Below, piece by piece: positions 56,490 through 64,000 of a DNA stretch of 64,000 bases. Made by a program: the position numbers and the translations under genes. Positions within the stretch are counted from its first letter, which is position 1, and each line of letters opens with the position of its first letter. Location of the stretch: assembly GCF_002234675.1 (NCBI RefSeq), contig NC_019871.2:19624604-19688603 (forward strand), given 5' to 3'. The DNA is from Oryzias latipes. Lineage: Eukaryota; Chordata; Actinopteri; Beloniformes; Adrianichthyidae. A model generated the notes under the pieces. The model saw nothing but the letters and a program-made list of their open reading frames with translations, had not been told where the DNA came from and did not search any database.

Positions 56490-56618
56490 CTGAGCGGGTC
56501 CAGGAGCTGCAGAGCGCTCGTGCCGGTGGCTCAGCTGCGCCTCTGAGAGTTCTCCGTCTACAGGCGTCCGGGCATTCACCTGCAGGATGCCGAGACCCCT
56601 CTGTGCCCGTCACTGTTT
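56490..56618 (-). other. slc43a2 non-coding first exon (predicted)
   Basis: It ends at a donor GCTCAG|GTGAGACTG (56490/56489) and begins about 30 nt after a TATA box at 56645-56650. It is GC-rich. A five-codon upstream ORF (56558-56575, ATG to TAG) lies inside. Predicted from signals only, no transcript evidence. Confidence 0.55.
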
Positions 56619-56644
56619 CTGATTTCATCCGCCGTCGATGTCAC

Positions 56645-56650
56645 TTTATA
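56645..56650 (-). promoter_or_regulatory. TATA box of the putative slc43a2 promoter
   Basis: CTTCTATAAAGTGA on the minus strand, about 30 nt upstream of the presumed first exon. Flanked upstream by a CCAATC-type box (ATTGGC/CCAATCAG at about 56690-56722). Confidence 0.55.
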
Positions 56651-57401
56651 GAAGCGCAGTGACGGCGAGCACAACAGCGCCTCCCCCTTATTGGCCTGCT
56701 GGAAGCAGCCTCAGCCAATCAGAGCGCTCCCATTTCTCAGGAATTGTTTGTCAATGTGAAACATGTGTTGAGACAGAACAGTTTCTGCTTGGCGTTTGGA
56801 CTCCGGTTCAGCAGAGCTAAGTGATAATTATAAACCAAGTAACCTTTAAGGTTCAGCATATAGAATGCATCATCAGCAGAAGCTGCTTTAAGTCTTTGGG
56901 ATTCTGATCACTGTAATCGGGCTGGATTCATGCAGAACCGCGCAAAAATGTCTCTTCAACAAGAATCCAGGATGTTATCCAATAAAGTTCAGCAGATTTC
57001 CAGCTGTTGGTTTCAAAGTCTCAGATCTTCGGTTTCTCGTCGGCTCTCCTCTTATGTCTGTAGAGTCTGCCTTGTTTGCTGGAGGTTCAGATGATTTATT
57101 CAAGTTGGATTCTAATAATTCCACCATTCTATGAGGAAACACCCTGTTTACCTTCTCCTTCGTGCCAATCTGTGACTTCCTAGAAAATCTAGAGGGGAAG
57201 GGCTTCTCACGTGCCGGCTGAGTGAAAACAGACAGAAAGGGCGACATCTGGTGGATATAATGATAAAAACAAGCAAGTGTCAGAATTTCCTCATTTGTAG
57301 AAAAACAAAAGTGTTTTAACACTGTATTTTTAAATTATGGATTTATAGATTTTATTTTGTTTATTTTGTTATTTTTTTTCCAAGTGATTTTTGAGTAAAT
57401 T

Positions 57402-57422
57402 TGGGGGGGGGGGGGGGGGGGG
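57402..57422. repeat. Poly-G tract
   Basis: About 20 consecutive G residues, a possible sequencing or assembly weak point. Confidence 0.9.
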
Positions 57423-57752
57423 CATTATAAAATAATCTCACTGGCCAAGTGGTGAAAGACACTTCTACATTTAAGATACAACCAACAACAAATCCCGGTA
57501 CAAACTAACAAATCATGAAGCATTAAAAACAATCTCAGAACAAATGAACAAACACGGAAACACAAAAGCAAAAGCAAATCTGGGTGCTGATTACCAAACA
57601 CTGAATCACAAAAACAATCTAGGTACAAAGTAACAAATGCAGAAACACAACAACGAAAGTGGAGAAATAGCTCCTAACAGAAAGGGAATGTCCTAAATCC
57701 CGGAAGTGACGTAATATACAACTAATTGTGTATGATTTTTTACATTAATTTA

Positions 57753-57971
57753 TTACTGTTTATTTATGTCTTCAAACCATCCATCCTTCTTCCTCCACTT
57801 ATCCAGGACCGGGTCGTGGGGACAGCAGTCTAAGCAGAATTCGCAGACTTCCCTTGCCCCTGCCACTTCCTCCAGCGACTCTGGGGGAACCCAGAGGCAT
57901 TCCAAGGCCAGCCGACAGACATAGTCTCTCCAGTGTGTCCTGGGTCTTCCCCGGGGCCTCGGCCCACTCAA
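57753..57971 (-). pseudogene. Non-LTR retrotransposon ORF2 C-terminal tail
   Basis: The minus strand encodes RPRGRPRTHWRDYVCRLALE, then PPESLEEVAGAREV and CCPHDPVLDKWRKKDGW, the C-terminal tail common to several fish LINE ORFs (usual form RGRPRTRWRDY ... PPEELEEVAG). Only this tail is present. Confidence 0.75.
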
Positions 57972-58839
57972 AGAACACCTGACACCATTCCCAGCATCAC
58001 TGACACAAACCAGGCATCACCCCTAAATGATTAACAACACAAACATCTTAAGAGGTAAAAGAGGGAAAGTCTTTTAAGGTGCATTGCCCTTCCTTTTATC
58101 TAACCTTCTACCTTTCATTTTATCCTGCCTTCCATTATTGTCCTGTCCAGGTTCTGGCTTGGCTCAGTGCCGAGGAGCAAGTGCTGCCCAGCATGGCTGT
58201 GGAAGACAAAGTACCCAATACGAGCAGAGGGAAGATAGAGACAGAGGGGGAAAGAGGGGGATGAGCGTCTGAAGGGGCAAAGAATGGAGATGGAGGAGTG
58301 ACTGCAACAGGAGTGGAGGTAAACGGTGCAGGAGCATTGATTTGCAATTCTAATGAAGCCTGCTTACAGTGAATTACACAGCGACACACTCTGGTTTAAG
58401 TGTGCATAAATAATCCCAAGCAGCTCTGCTCAGTAATGGATGGTCCTTCAGTAACAAAGTTAGTGAGGCGCTCCACTGTTGGAACAACGTAAACATTAAA
58501 GCACTTAAGCATTAAAGTGAAAAGTGCCATAGTGGATTACGTCTGTGTCAGGTAGCTTCTGACATGGTAGAGCAAAAAAGAGCCAGAACGAAGCCACAGA
58601 ACTGCCCTCAATACTGACATATTCAAATAGGCATATTTTTGAGGTACAAAGTCACCCCATTAAAGGATGGTGTAGGTGCCAAAACTGTAAGAGTCTGTTT
58701 GGTTGAATGCAGAGATTACTTGTTTACACAGAGTTTGGTGGATCTGTCAGTTGGGGTAATAGCAGTGGGTCTAGGTGGAGTTCACCTGTTCACTTGGCGG
58801 GAATGGACGCCGGTTGGATTAACCGGCTGCTGTGGACTG

Positions 58840-59112
58840 GTGTTGAAATCACTTTGTGGAGTTTGCATGTTCTCCTCATGCAAGTGTGGGTATTCTCCAG
58901 GGACTCTGGTTTCCTCCCACAGTCCAAGAACATGCTTCATAGGTTGATTATTTTCTCAAATTGTCCAATGGAGGATGATAAAAAACCTGAAAATGGTCTA
59001 AAACTGATTTAGCTTCATTTTTTCCCCCCAACAATAGCCTGGTTATGCTTTGTTAGTCCCATGACCCCTAAAAAGGACACAGCTGGTTAAGAAAAATGAA
59101 AGGATGGATGCA
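58840..59112 (+). repeat. LINE/SINE 3' tail, L2-type
   Basis: Carries TGTGGAGTTTGCATGTTCTC, TTCCTCCCACAGTCCAAGAA, CATGCTTCATAGGTTGATTA and a GGATGGATG-type tail at 59100-59110, the well known 3' end of fish L2 (Maui-like) elements and SINEs that share it. Confidence 0.65.
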
Positions 59113-59514
59113 AAATAACAAAATCTAAATTTTTACACTAACCTTAAAATGTATCTTAGACATATTGAAGATCTGGGCCATAATGACAAAGGCTTTAAGT
59201 GAATTTAAATGAGTTAAGAGAAACACATGTAAAATTAATAAATCTTTTCTTGTGGTTATTGTGCATAAATACCTGAATCAGATGTTTTACTCAAACGTGT
59301 TGCGATAATTTAAAGTAAACAGAGAAATAAAAGATTTGCAAATTTCTTTATGCAGAAAGAATGCCAAGGAACCTTTCCCTCCATTCATCCTTTGAGGTTT
59401 ATTTTAGTGAATTGATAAAGAAAAAGGAGCAAACCGCCTTCAACTGTCCCCTGAACCACGATGCATCAGTTCCTCATCAGTTGGCATAGGAAGAAGTGAT
59501 TTTGTGTCTTTTTG

Positions 59515-59805
59515 TCAGGTTGGACTCAACCAGGGTTCATGGGAAGAGCCCCGGCCACCACGCCCTCATTTGCGAGCCCCAGCCTGGCCAAGCCTGGCCT
59601 GACTGCAACCTGTGTTGCAACTGGACCTTGTTCTTTCTGACTCAGTTGAGGGATTCTGAACCGCTCTTAGTCTGACTCGTCACCTAGAGCCTGTCTGTCG
59701 TGGGACACCATGCCATTGGCATTAGCCCTGGACAGATTAGCTTCTAGGATCACTCGAGTGCACAAACCCCTCCACCACGTTAAGGTGGCGGTTCACGGAG
59801 GGGAT
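59515..59805 (+). repeat. LINE 3'UTR-like fragment
   Basis: The words GGTTCATGGGAAGAGCCCCG, GAGCCCCAGCCTGGCC and CCCCTCCACCACGTTAAGGT are typical of the 3' region of a fish non-LTR retrotransposon. It may belong to the same family as the 57753-57971 tail, in the opposite orientation. Confidence 0.55.
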
Positions 59806-59925
59806 AAATTTAGTGTGTTGCACTTCTTTCTTTTTCAACTTTTTTCATGTTTTCTTTTTTTTATGAATGAAATTAATTTTAATACAAATAAATTATCAAC
59901 TTGTTAAATTTTTTACAGGAACTAC

Positions 59926-60240
59926 ATTTTGGTTGGGTGGGGGGAACTGAAGTGCTCAGAGAAAACCCACACAAACACACTTATTAGTGTGTCGCCCTTT
60001 TTTTTCATTTTAAGTCTGGCCAGATTATAAATAATTAATAAATCATCTATTTTTTATTTTCTGCGTTTTTTGTTTTCAACCAGCAGAAAGAATTGCAACA
60101 TTTTTTTCTTCAATTTACAAATTCTAACTAATAATAATCTTAAAGACACTACATTCAGGTTGGGTGGGGGGAACTGAAGTACTCAGAGAAAACCCACACA
60201 AACACACTTATTAGTGTGTCGCCCTTTTTTTTAAACACCT
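59926..60240 (+). repeat. Direct duplication of an ~85-bp block
   Basis: The block GGTTGGGTGGGGGGAACTGA ... TTAGTGTGTCGCCC occurs at about 59926-60003 and 60149-60226 (about 222 bp apart) with few differences. Function unknown. Confidence 0.8.
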
Positions 60241-60601
60241 AAATGGATTTTGACAAATTAATTAACCCTTTTTCATGTGTGTGTGTGTTGTGTTTGCATT
60301 TGTCCAGTGGGGGGGAGGCAGGTATTTTAAAAATGTGCACCCCCCCCTCAGGTCCCCCCCTAACAAGTGACATTGCTTGTTAGAGAGGCGACTTGAGTGG
60401 GTGGGGTGGGGGGGGGGGGTTACTCTATGTTAACCCCCCTCCTCCACCAAACACATGCATTCAACAACACACATATTTATAAACCATATCCCAAGACAGC
60501 ACAAGGATTATGAAACCAATAAAAAACCATTTCCATTTTTATTACATTATTTTTTATCCCATTTTTTATTTTTATTTTTTATATTTCTGCCATTTTGTGT
60601 C

Positions 60602-60736
60602 CTACTTTGTACTAAATAAAGGCTTTTCCCAATTTTTTACCCCATTTCTGTTTTAATTTTCCCATTGACCCTATTCTAAACATTAGTTTCTGCCTTTTTG
60701 TGTCCTACTAAGTACTAAATAAAGGCTTTTCCCAAT
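60602..60736 (+). repeat. Direct duplication next to the coiled-coil gene's 3' end
   Basis: The block TTTTGTGTCCTACT..GTACTAAATAAAGG and CTTTTCCCAAT occurs twice about 102 bp apart. The second copy ends three bases from the coiled-coil stop codon, so the gene's 3'UTR lies in duplicated sequence. Confidence 0.8.
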
Positions 60737-60738
60737 GT

Positions 60739-63336
60739 TTACTCCACTTCACAAACTTCCTTTTGCTGCTGTTTCAGTTCTGAAACTTTATCCTGAAGCT
60801 GCTTCTTCTTGTCTTCAAGTTGGGACTTTTCCTCAGAGATTCTGTTAACTTCATCTCTGAGCTCTTTTAGTTCCTGGTCCTTCCTCTGGAGATCTTGGAT
60901 TTCTTTCTCCAGAGCAGCAGTACTGTCTTTATGAGCCATGATCTGAACTGTAACGTCTTGGAGTTCCTTATAGAGAAGGTCATATTTTTCTTCTGCCTTC
61001 AATTTGTCCTCCTTTGCTTTTAAAATTCTTGACTCCACATCTTCGAGCTCTGAAAGCTTCCCCTTCAGAAAATCAACCTCCTCCAGAGCTTGACTGTTGT
61101 AAGCTTCTGCCTCCTCAGTTTCTGCTTTTATTTCATTGTATTCAGTCTCCAATGTTTGACGGTGTTTGAGAAGATCAGTCAGCACGGTTTTTTCGTCTTC
61201 GAGCTCCTTTGTTTGCTGTTGAAGAGGTCCCAGTTTGCTCAGTAACTTGTTGTATTGCACAGCCACTTCACAAAGTTCTTTTTTCTGCTGTTTCAGTTCT
61301 GAAACTTTATCCTGAAGCTGCTTCTTTTTGCCTTTAAGTTGGGACTTTTCCTCAGAGATTCTGTTAACTTCATCTCTGAGCTCTTTTACTTCCTGGTCCT
61401 TCCTCTGGAGATCTTGGATTTCTTTCTCCAGAGCAGCAGTACTGTCTTTATGAGCCATGATCTGAACTTGAATGTCTTGGAGTTCCTTATAGAGACGCTC
61501 ATATTTTTCTTCTGCCTTCAATTTGTCCTCCTTTGCTTTTAAAATTCTTGTCTCCACATCTTTGAGCTCTGAAAGCTTCCCCTTCAGAAAATCAACCTCC
61601 TCCAGAGCTTGACTGTTGTAAGCTTCTGCCTCCTCAGTTTCTGCTTTTATTTCATTGTATTCAAACTCCAATGTTTCACGGTGTCCGAGAAGATCAGCCA
61701 GCATGGTTTTTTCGTCTTCAAGCTCCTTTGTTTGCTGTTGAAGAGGTCCCAGTTTGCTCAGTAACTTGTTGTATTGCACAGCCACTTCACAAAGTTCTTT
61801 TTTCTGCTGTTTTAGTTCTGAAACTTTATCCTGAAGCTGCTTCTTTTTGTCTTCAAGTTGGGACTTTTCTTCAGAGATTCTGTTCACTACATCTCTGAGC
61901 TCTTTCAGTTCTTCTTCTTCTCTCTGGAGATCTTGGATTTCTTTCTCTAGAGCAGCATTGCTCCCTTTATGAGCCATGATCTGAACTGTAATGTCTTGGA
62001 GTTCCTTATAGAGACGCTCATATTTTTCTTCTGCCTTCAATTTGTCCTCCTTTACTTTTAAAATTCTTGACTCCACATCTTCGAGCTCTGAAAGCTTCCC
62101 CTTCAGAAAATCAACCTCCTCCAGAGCTTGACAGTTGTAAGCTTCTGCCTCCTCAGCTTCTGCTTTTATTTCATTGTATTCAGTCTCCAATGTTTGACGG
62201 TGTTTGAGAAGATCAGTCAGCATGGTTTTTTCATCTTTGAGCTCCTTTGTTTGCTGTTGAAGAGGTCCCAGTTTGCTCAGTAACTTGTTGTATTGCACAG
62301 CCACTTCACAAAGTTCCTTTTGCTGCTGTTTTAGTTTTGCAACCTCAGTCTTTGCCTTTGAATTTTTCTCCTTTTCAACATTCAGTTTTTCCTGCACCTC
62401 ATCCATGTTTGAAACCTTGAGCTGCAGCTCGGCAACTTCTATGTTTAGGGGGAGGAATGTTGTCATCAAGTCATTAGTTTGTGCTTGCATCTCCTTATAT
62501 TCAGACTCCAACGCTTCACGGTGTTGCAGTTCATCTGCCAGTGCATGTTTCTCTGCTGTGAAGGCGTTTGTTTGTTCTCTGAGCAATTCCAGTTCTCTCT
62601 TTTCCTCCTCACGTCGAGCAATCAGCTGGCGTGTTTCCTCCTGCTGCTGTCTCTGATCAGAAATCTCTCTTTCCAGTTGAGCCCTCAGATCTGTGAGACG
62701 TCGCCTATCTTCCATCATGCTAGGATAGTTGTCTGCCATCTCTTTTTGTTCCTCATTTTGTTGTTGCAACTCCTGAAGGTTTTGCCTCAGTTCTTCAGTT
62801 TGTTGTTTTAAAGCCTGGAATTCATCAAATTCATTTTTCAAATCAGGTTCCAGGTGTGCTTTGCGGGCAGTCTTCTTCTGGAGTTTCTTCAGTTGGGACT
62901 GCAGACCTCTGTTCTCCCGTTCCAAAAGTTTACGTTCACCTTTCATGTCAGAAATTTCTAGTTCCATTCCTTGCAGCTGCTGAAGTCTGTCCTGGAGAGA
63001 GGCTATTATTGTTTTCAGGTCTTGGTTACTTTCCAAGGCCTGAGATCTTTTTGTCCTCTCTTTTTCACACACATTTTCCACGTGGATCTGTTTTTCCACG
63101 TCCACTCTCAGACTCTCCAGCTGCTTCACCAGTTTTTTGTTTTCCTCCATAGCAGCTTTGCGTGTCTTTTTCAATTCTTTGCATGAATTGTCCAAATCTT
63201 TCCTTTTCTGCAAACTCTCGCAAATTTTCTCCAGATGTTTGCTCAAAGTGTCATTTTGCTGCAGAATGCTCTCTGTGACGCTATTTAATTCTTCAATGGA
63301 AACGGCCGTCTGCTGAAATTCTTCGCTGTGTGACAT
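60739..63336 (-). CDS. Single-exon coiled-coil protein, 865 aa, with three 173-aa repeats
   Basis: I do not recognise the gene. The open frame starts at ATG 63336 (MSHSEEFQQTAVSIEELNSV; A at -3, good context); codons upstream to 63354 are in frame but begin with TTG. The entire product is Glu/Lys/Gln/Leu-rich heptad sequence with no signal peptide, membrane segment or catalytic motif, so a cytosolic or cytoskeletal rod is likely. Residues about 1-345 are unique coiled coil; the rest is three units of 173 aa (519 bp), each running from CEVAVQYNKLLSKLGPLQQQ through EEVDFLKGKLSEL to ISEEKSQL and KQLQDKVSELKQQ, ending at the very start of a fourth unit (CEVE then stop). An older, diverged unit precedes them (about 62350-62600). 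Golgin/myosin-tail-like similarity is compositional only. It may be a lineage-specific gene, or a partial copy truncated by the stop. Confidence 0.75.
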   Translation of the reverse strand: MSHSEEFQQTAVSIEELNSVTESILQQNDTLSKHLEKICESLQKRKDLDNSCKELKKTRKAAMEENKKLVKQLESLRVDVEKQIHVENVCEKERTKRSQALESNQDLKTIIASLQDRLQQLQGMELEISDMKGERKLLERENRGLQSQLKKLQKKTARKAHLEPDLKNEFDEFQALKQQTEELRQNLQELQQQNEEQKEMADNYPSMMEDRRRLTDLRAQLEREISDQRQQQEETRQLIARREEEKRELELLREQTNAFTAEKHALADELQHREALESEYKEMQAQTNDLMTTFLPLNIEVAELQLKVSNMDEVQEKLNVEKEKNSKAKTEVAKLKQQQKELCEVAVQYNKLLSKLGPLQQQTKELKDEKTMLTDLLKHRQTLETEYNEIKAEAEEAEAYNCQALEEVDFLKGKLSELEDVESRILKVKEDKLKAEEKYERLYKELQDITVQIMAHKGSNAALEKEIQDLQREEEELKELRDVVNRISEEKSQLEDKKKQLQDKVSELKQQKKELCEVAVQYNKLLSKLGPLQQQTKELEDEKTMLADLLGHRETLEFEYNEIKAETEEAEAYNSQALEEVDFLKGKLSELKDVETRILKAKEDKLKAEEKYERLYKELQDIQVQIMAHKDSTAALEKEIQDLQRKDQEVKELRDEVNRISEEKSQLKGKKKQLQDKVSELKQQKKELCEVAVQYNKLLSKLGPLQQQTKELEDEKTVLTDLLKHRQTLETEYNEIKAETEEAEAYNSQALEEVDFLKGKLSELEDVESRILKAKEDKLKAEEKYDLLYKELQDVTVQIMAHKDSTAALEKEIQDLQRKDQELKELRDEVNRISEEKSQLEDKKKQLQDKVSELKQQQKEVCEVE
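60744..62300 (-). repeat. Three tandem 519-bp coding repeats
   Basis: The landmark CCACTTCACAAA falls at 60744, 61263, 61782 and 62301, giving three spacings of exactly 519 bp, a multiple of three. Units are nearly identical by eye at the DNA level. Confidence 0.92.
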
Positions 63337-63506
63337 TTTGAAAGAACTTGTCAAGAAATCTCAAAAAGTTGACGCACACTAAGTTATTGTTTTCAAAAGA
63401 TGTGAAACCTTCCTGTTTCTCTTTCTCTATCGTGTCTTTGCCCACAAACTCTAAATCCCTTTGCTCTGAAAATGCCTCATACTTGAGGATGAAATTCAGG
63501 AGGTCC

Positions 63507-63660
63507 AATGATGTCAAATGATGTCACATGATGTCACATGATGTCAAATGATGCCTCTGAAGACTAAAATTAGAAGTGACATAATCCAGCCACTGATGTC
63601 AAATGATGTCATTACATCTAAAGTTTAGAATGACATCATCACTGATGATGTCATTGCAAA
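63507..63660 (-). promoter_or_regulatory. Array of TGATGTCA-type motifs upstream of the coiled-coil gene
   Basis: The 11-bp unit ATGATGTCAAA/CAC repeats about five times at 63507-63556, and further TGATGTCA or TGACATCA words follow to 63655. TGATGTCA is one base from the CRE/ATF palindrome TGACGTCA. Regulatory role is inference; the repeats are seen. Confidence 0.5.
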
Positions 63661-64000
63661 CTTTTTTCCCTGTTAAATTTTTTTTCTTTTTTTGTGCTGT
63701 CCAGCAGCTAAAACACATTGAATGAGGAGTCTTTTGTTTCAAACAGGATTTCTATAAATTGAATCACTTCTACAGCATTTTCAACAGTCACTAAGAATTC
63801 TGAACACAGTTTTTACTACTTATTTGTACAGATATCAATCATTTTTCCTGTTTTGCTGGTCTTCTTACCACCCTATAGCATTTTTAACATGTATGCGTCC
63901 TTTGGAGAATGTCATCAGACGTCACAAACATCATCATTTTTGCAGCTCAACCAGGAAACAACTGAAATTTTAGTCATTGGTCCTGAAACCAAAAGAGATA

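Noticed and set aside
62273-62811. Plus-strand frames of 110-127 aa opposite the coiled-coil gene
   Set aside because: Shadows of the long Glu/Lys-rich frame, giving Ser/Cys/Phe-rich antisense products.
63337-63354. Upstream extension of the coiled-coil ORF by six codons
   Set aside because: The extension starts at TTG; the ATG at 63336 has a good context.
63293-63517. 74-aa frame overlapping the start of the coiled-coil gene
   Set aside because: Its first codon is TTG and there is no ATG in the frame, so it is not a plausible upstream ORF.

Overview
This is vertebrate nuclear DNA, almost certainly from a teleost fish. It has large intron-bearing genes with GT-AG junctions, two neighbouring single-copy-type genes (pitpna and slc43a2) that are also adjacent on human 17p13.3, and a dense set of fish-type mobile elements (L1, Rex1-type LINE, Ty3/gypsy, hAT, Harbinger, Tc1, a piggyBac-like MITE, a tRNA-derived SINE). 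The 205-bp TTAA-flanked MITE is a repeat I associate with medaka (Oryzias) and relatives; that genus-level guess is inference only. Layout: (A) 1-22 kb is a nested transposon graveyard without a host gene. A minus-strand L1 (5'UTR and ORF1) is broken by a 4.7-kb foldback element with a 9-bp target duplication, which itself holds a 411-bp hAT MITE, and by a degenerate Ty3/gypsy element running off the left edge. Next, a Rex1-like reverse transcriptase gene is split into three pieces by a 6.46-kb DNA transposon (528-bp inverted repeats, 6-bp duplication, decayed DDE exons, with a 1.43-kb hAT-like element inside its transposase intron) and by a 1.1-kb hAT holding a probable solo LTR. A THAP exon fragment and a second L1 ORF2 fragment follow; that L1 is split by a 3.7-kb Harbinger-like element with its own 2.2-kb nested insertion. 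(B) 23.2-33.9 kb is a complete pitpna gene on the minus strand: 11 coding exons, 269 aa, including an 8-nt micro-exon. (C) 34-38.3 kb is intergenic, with an L1 ORF2 remnant and two inverted 205-bp MITEs. (D) 38.4-56.65 kb is a complete slc43a2 (LAT4) gene on the minus strand: 13 coding exons, 571 aa, a non-coding first exon with a TATA box, and a long 3'UTR. (E) 56.7-60.7 kb is intergenic with LINE tails and duplicated low-complexity blocks. (F) 60.7-63.3 kb is a minus-strand single-exon gene for an 865-aa coiled-coil protein whose C-terminal half is three units of exactly 519 bp (173 aa), with an array of TGATGTCA-like motifs upstream. How genes work together: pitpna (cytosolic phosphatidylinositol/phosphatidylcholine exchange) and slc43a2 (plasma-membrane neutral amino-acid transport) are linked by old synteny, not by a shared pathway. 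I do not recognise the coiled-coil gene. The least ordinary items are the foldback element with oppositely oriented 162-bp repeat arrays, the 3 x 519-bp coiled-coil gene, the pitpna micro-exon and altered tryptophan pair, and an inverted repeat pair bracketing slc43a2 exons 5-7 (coding-exon numbering).
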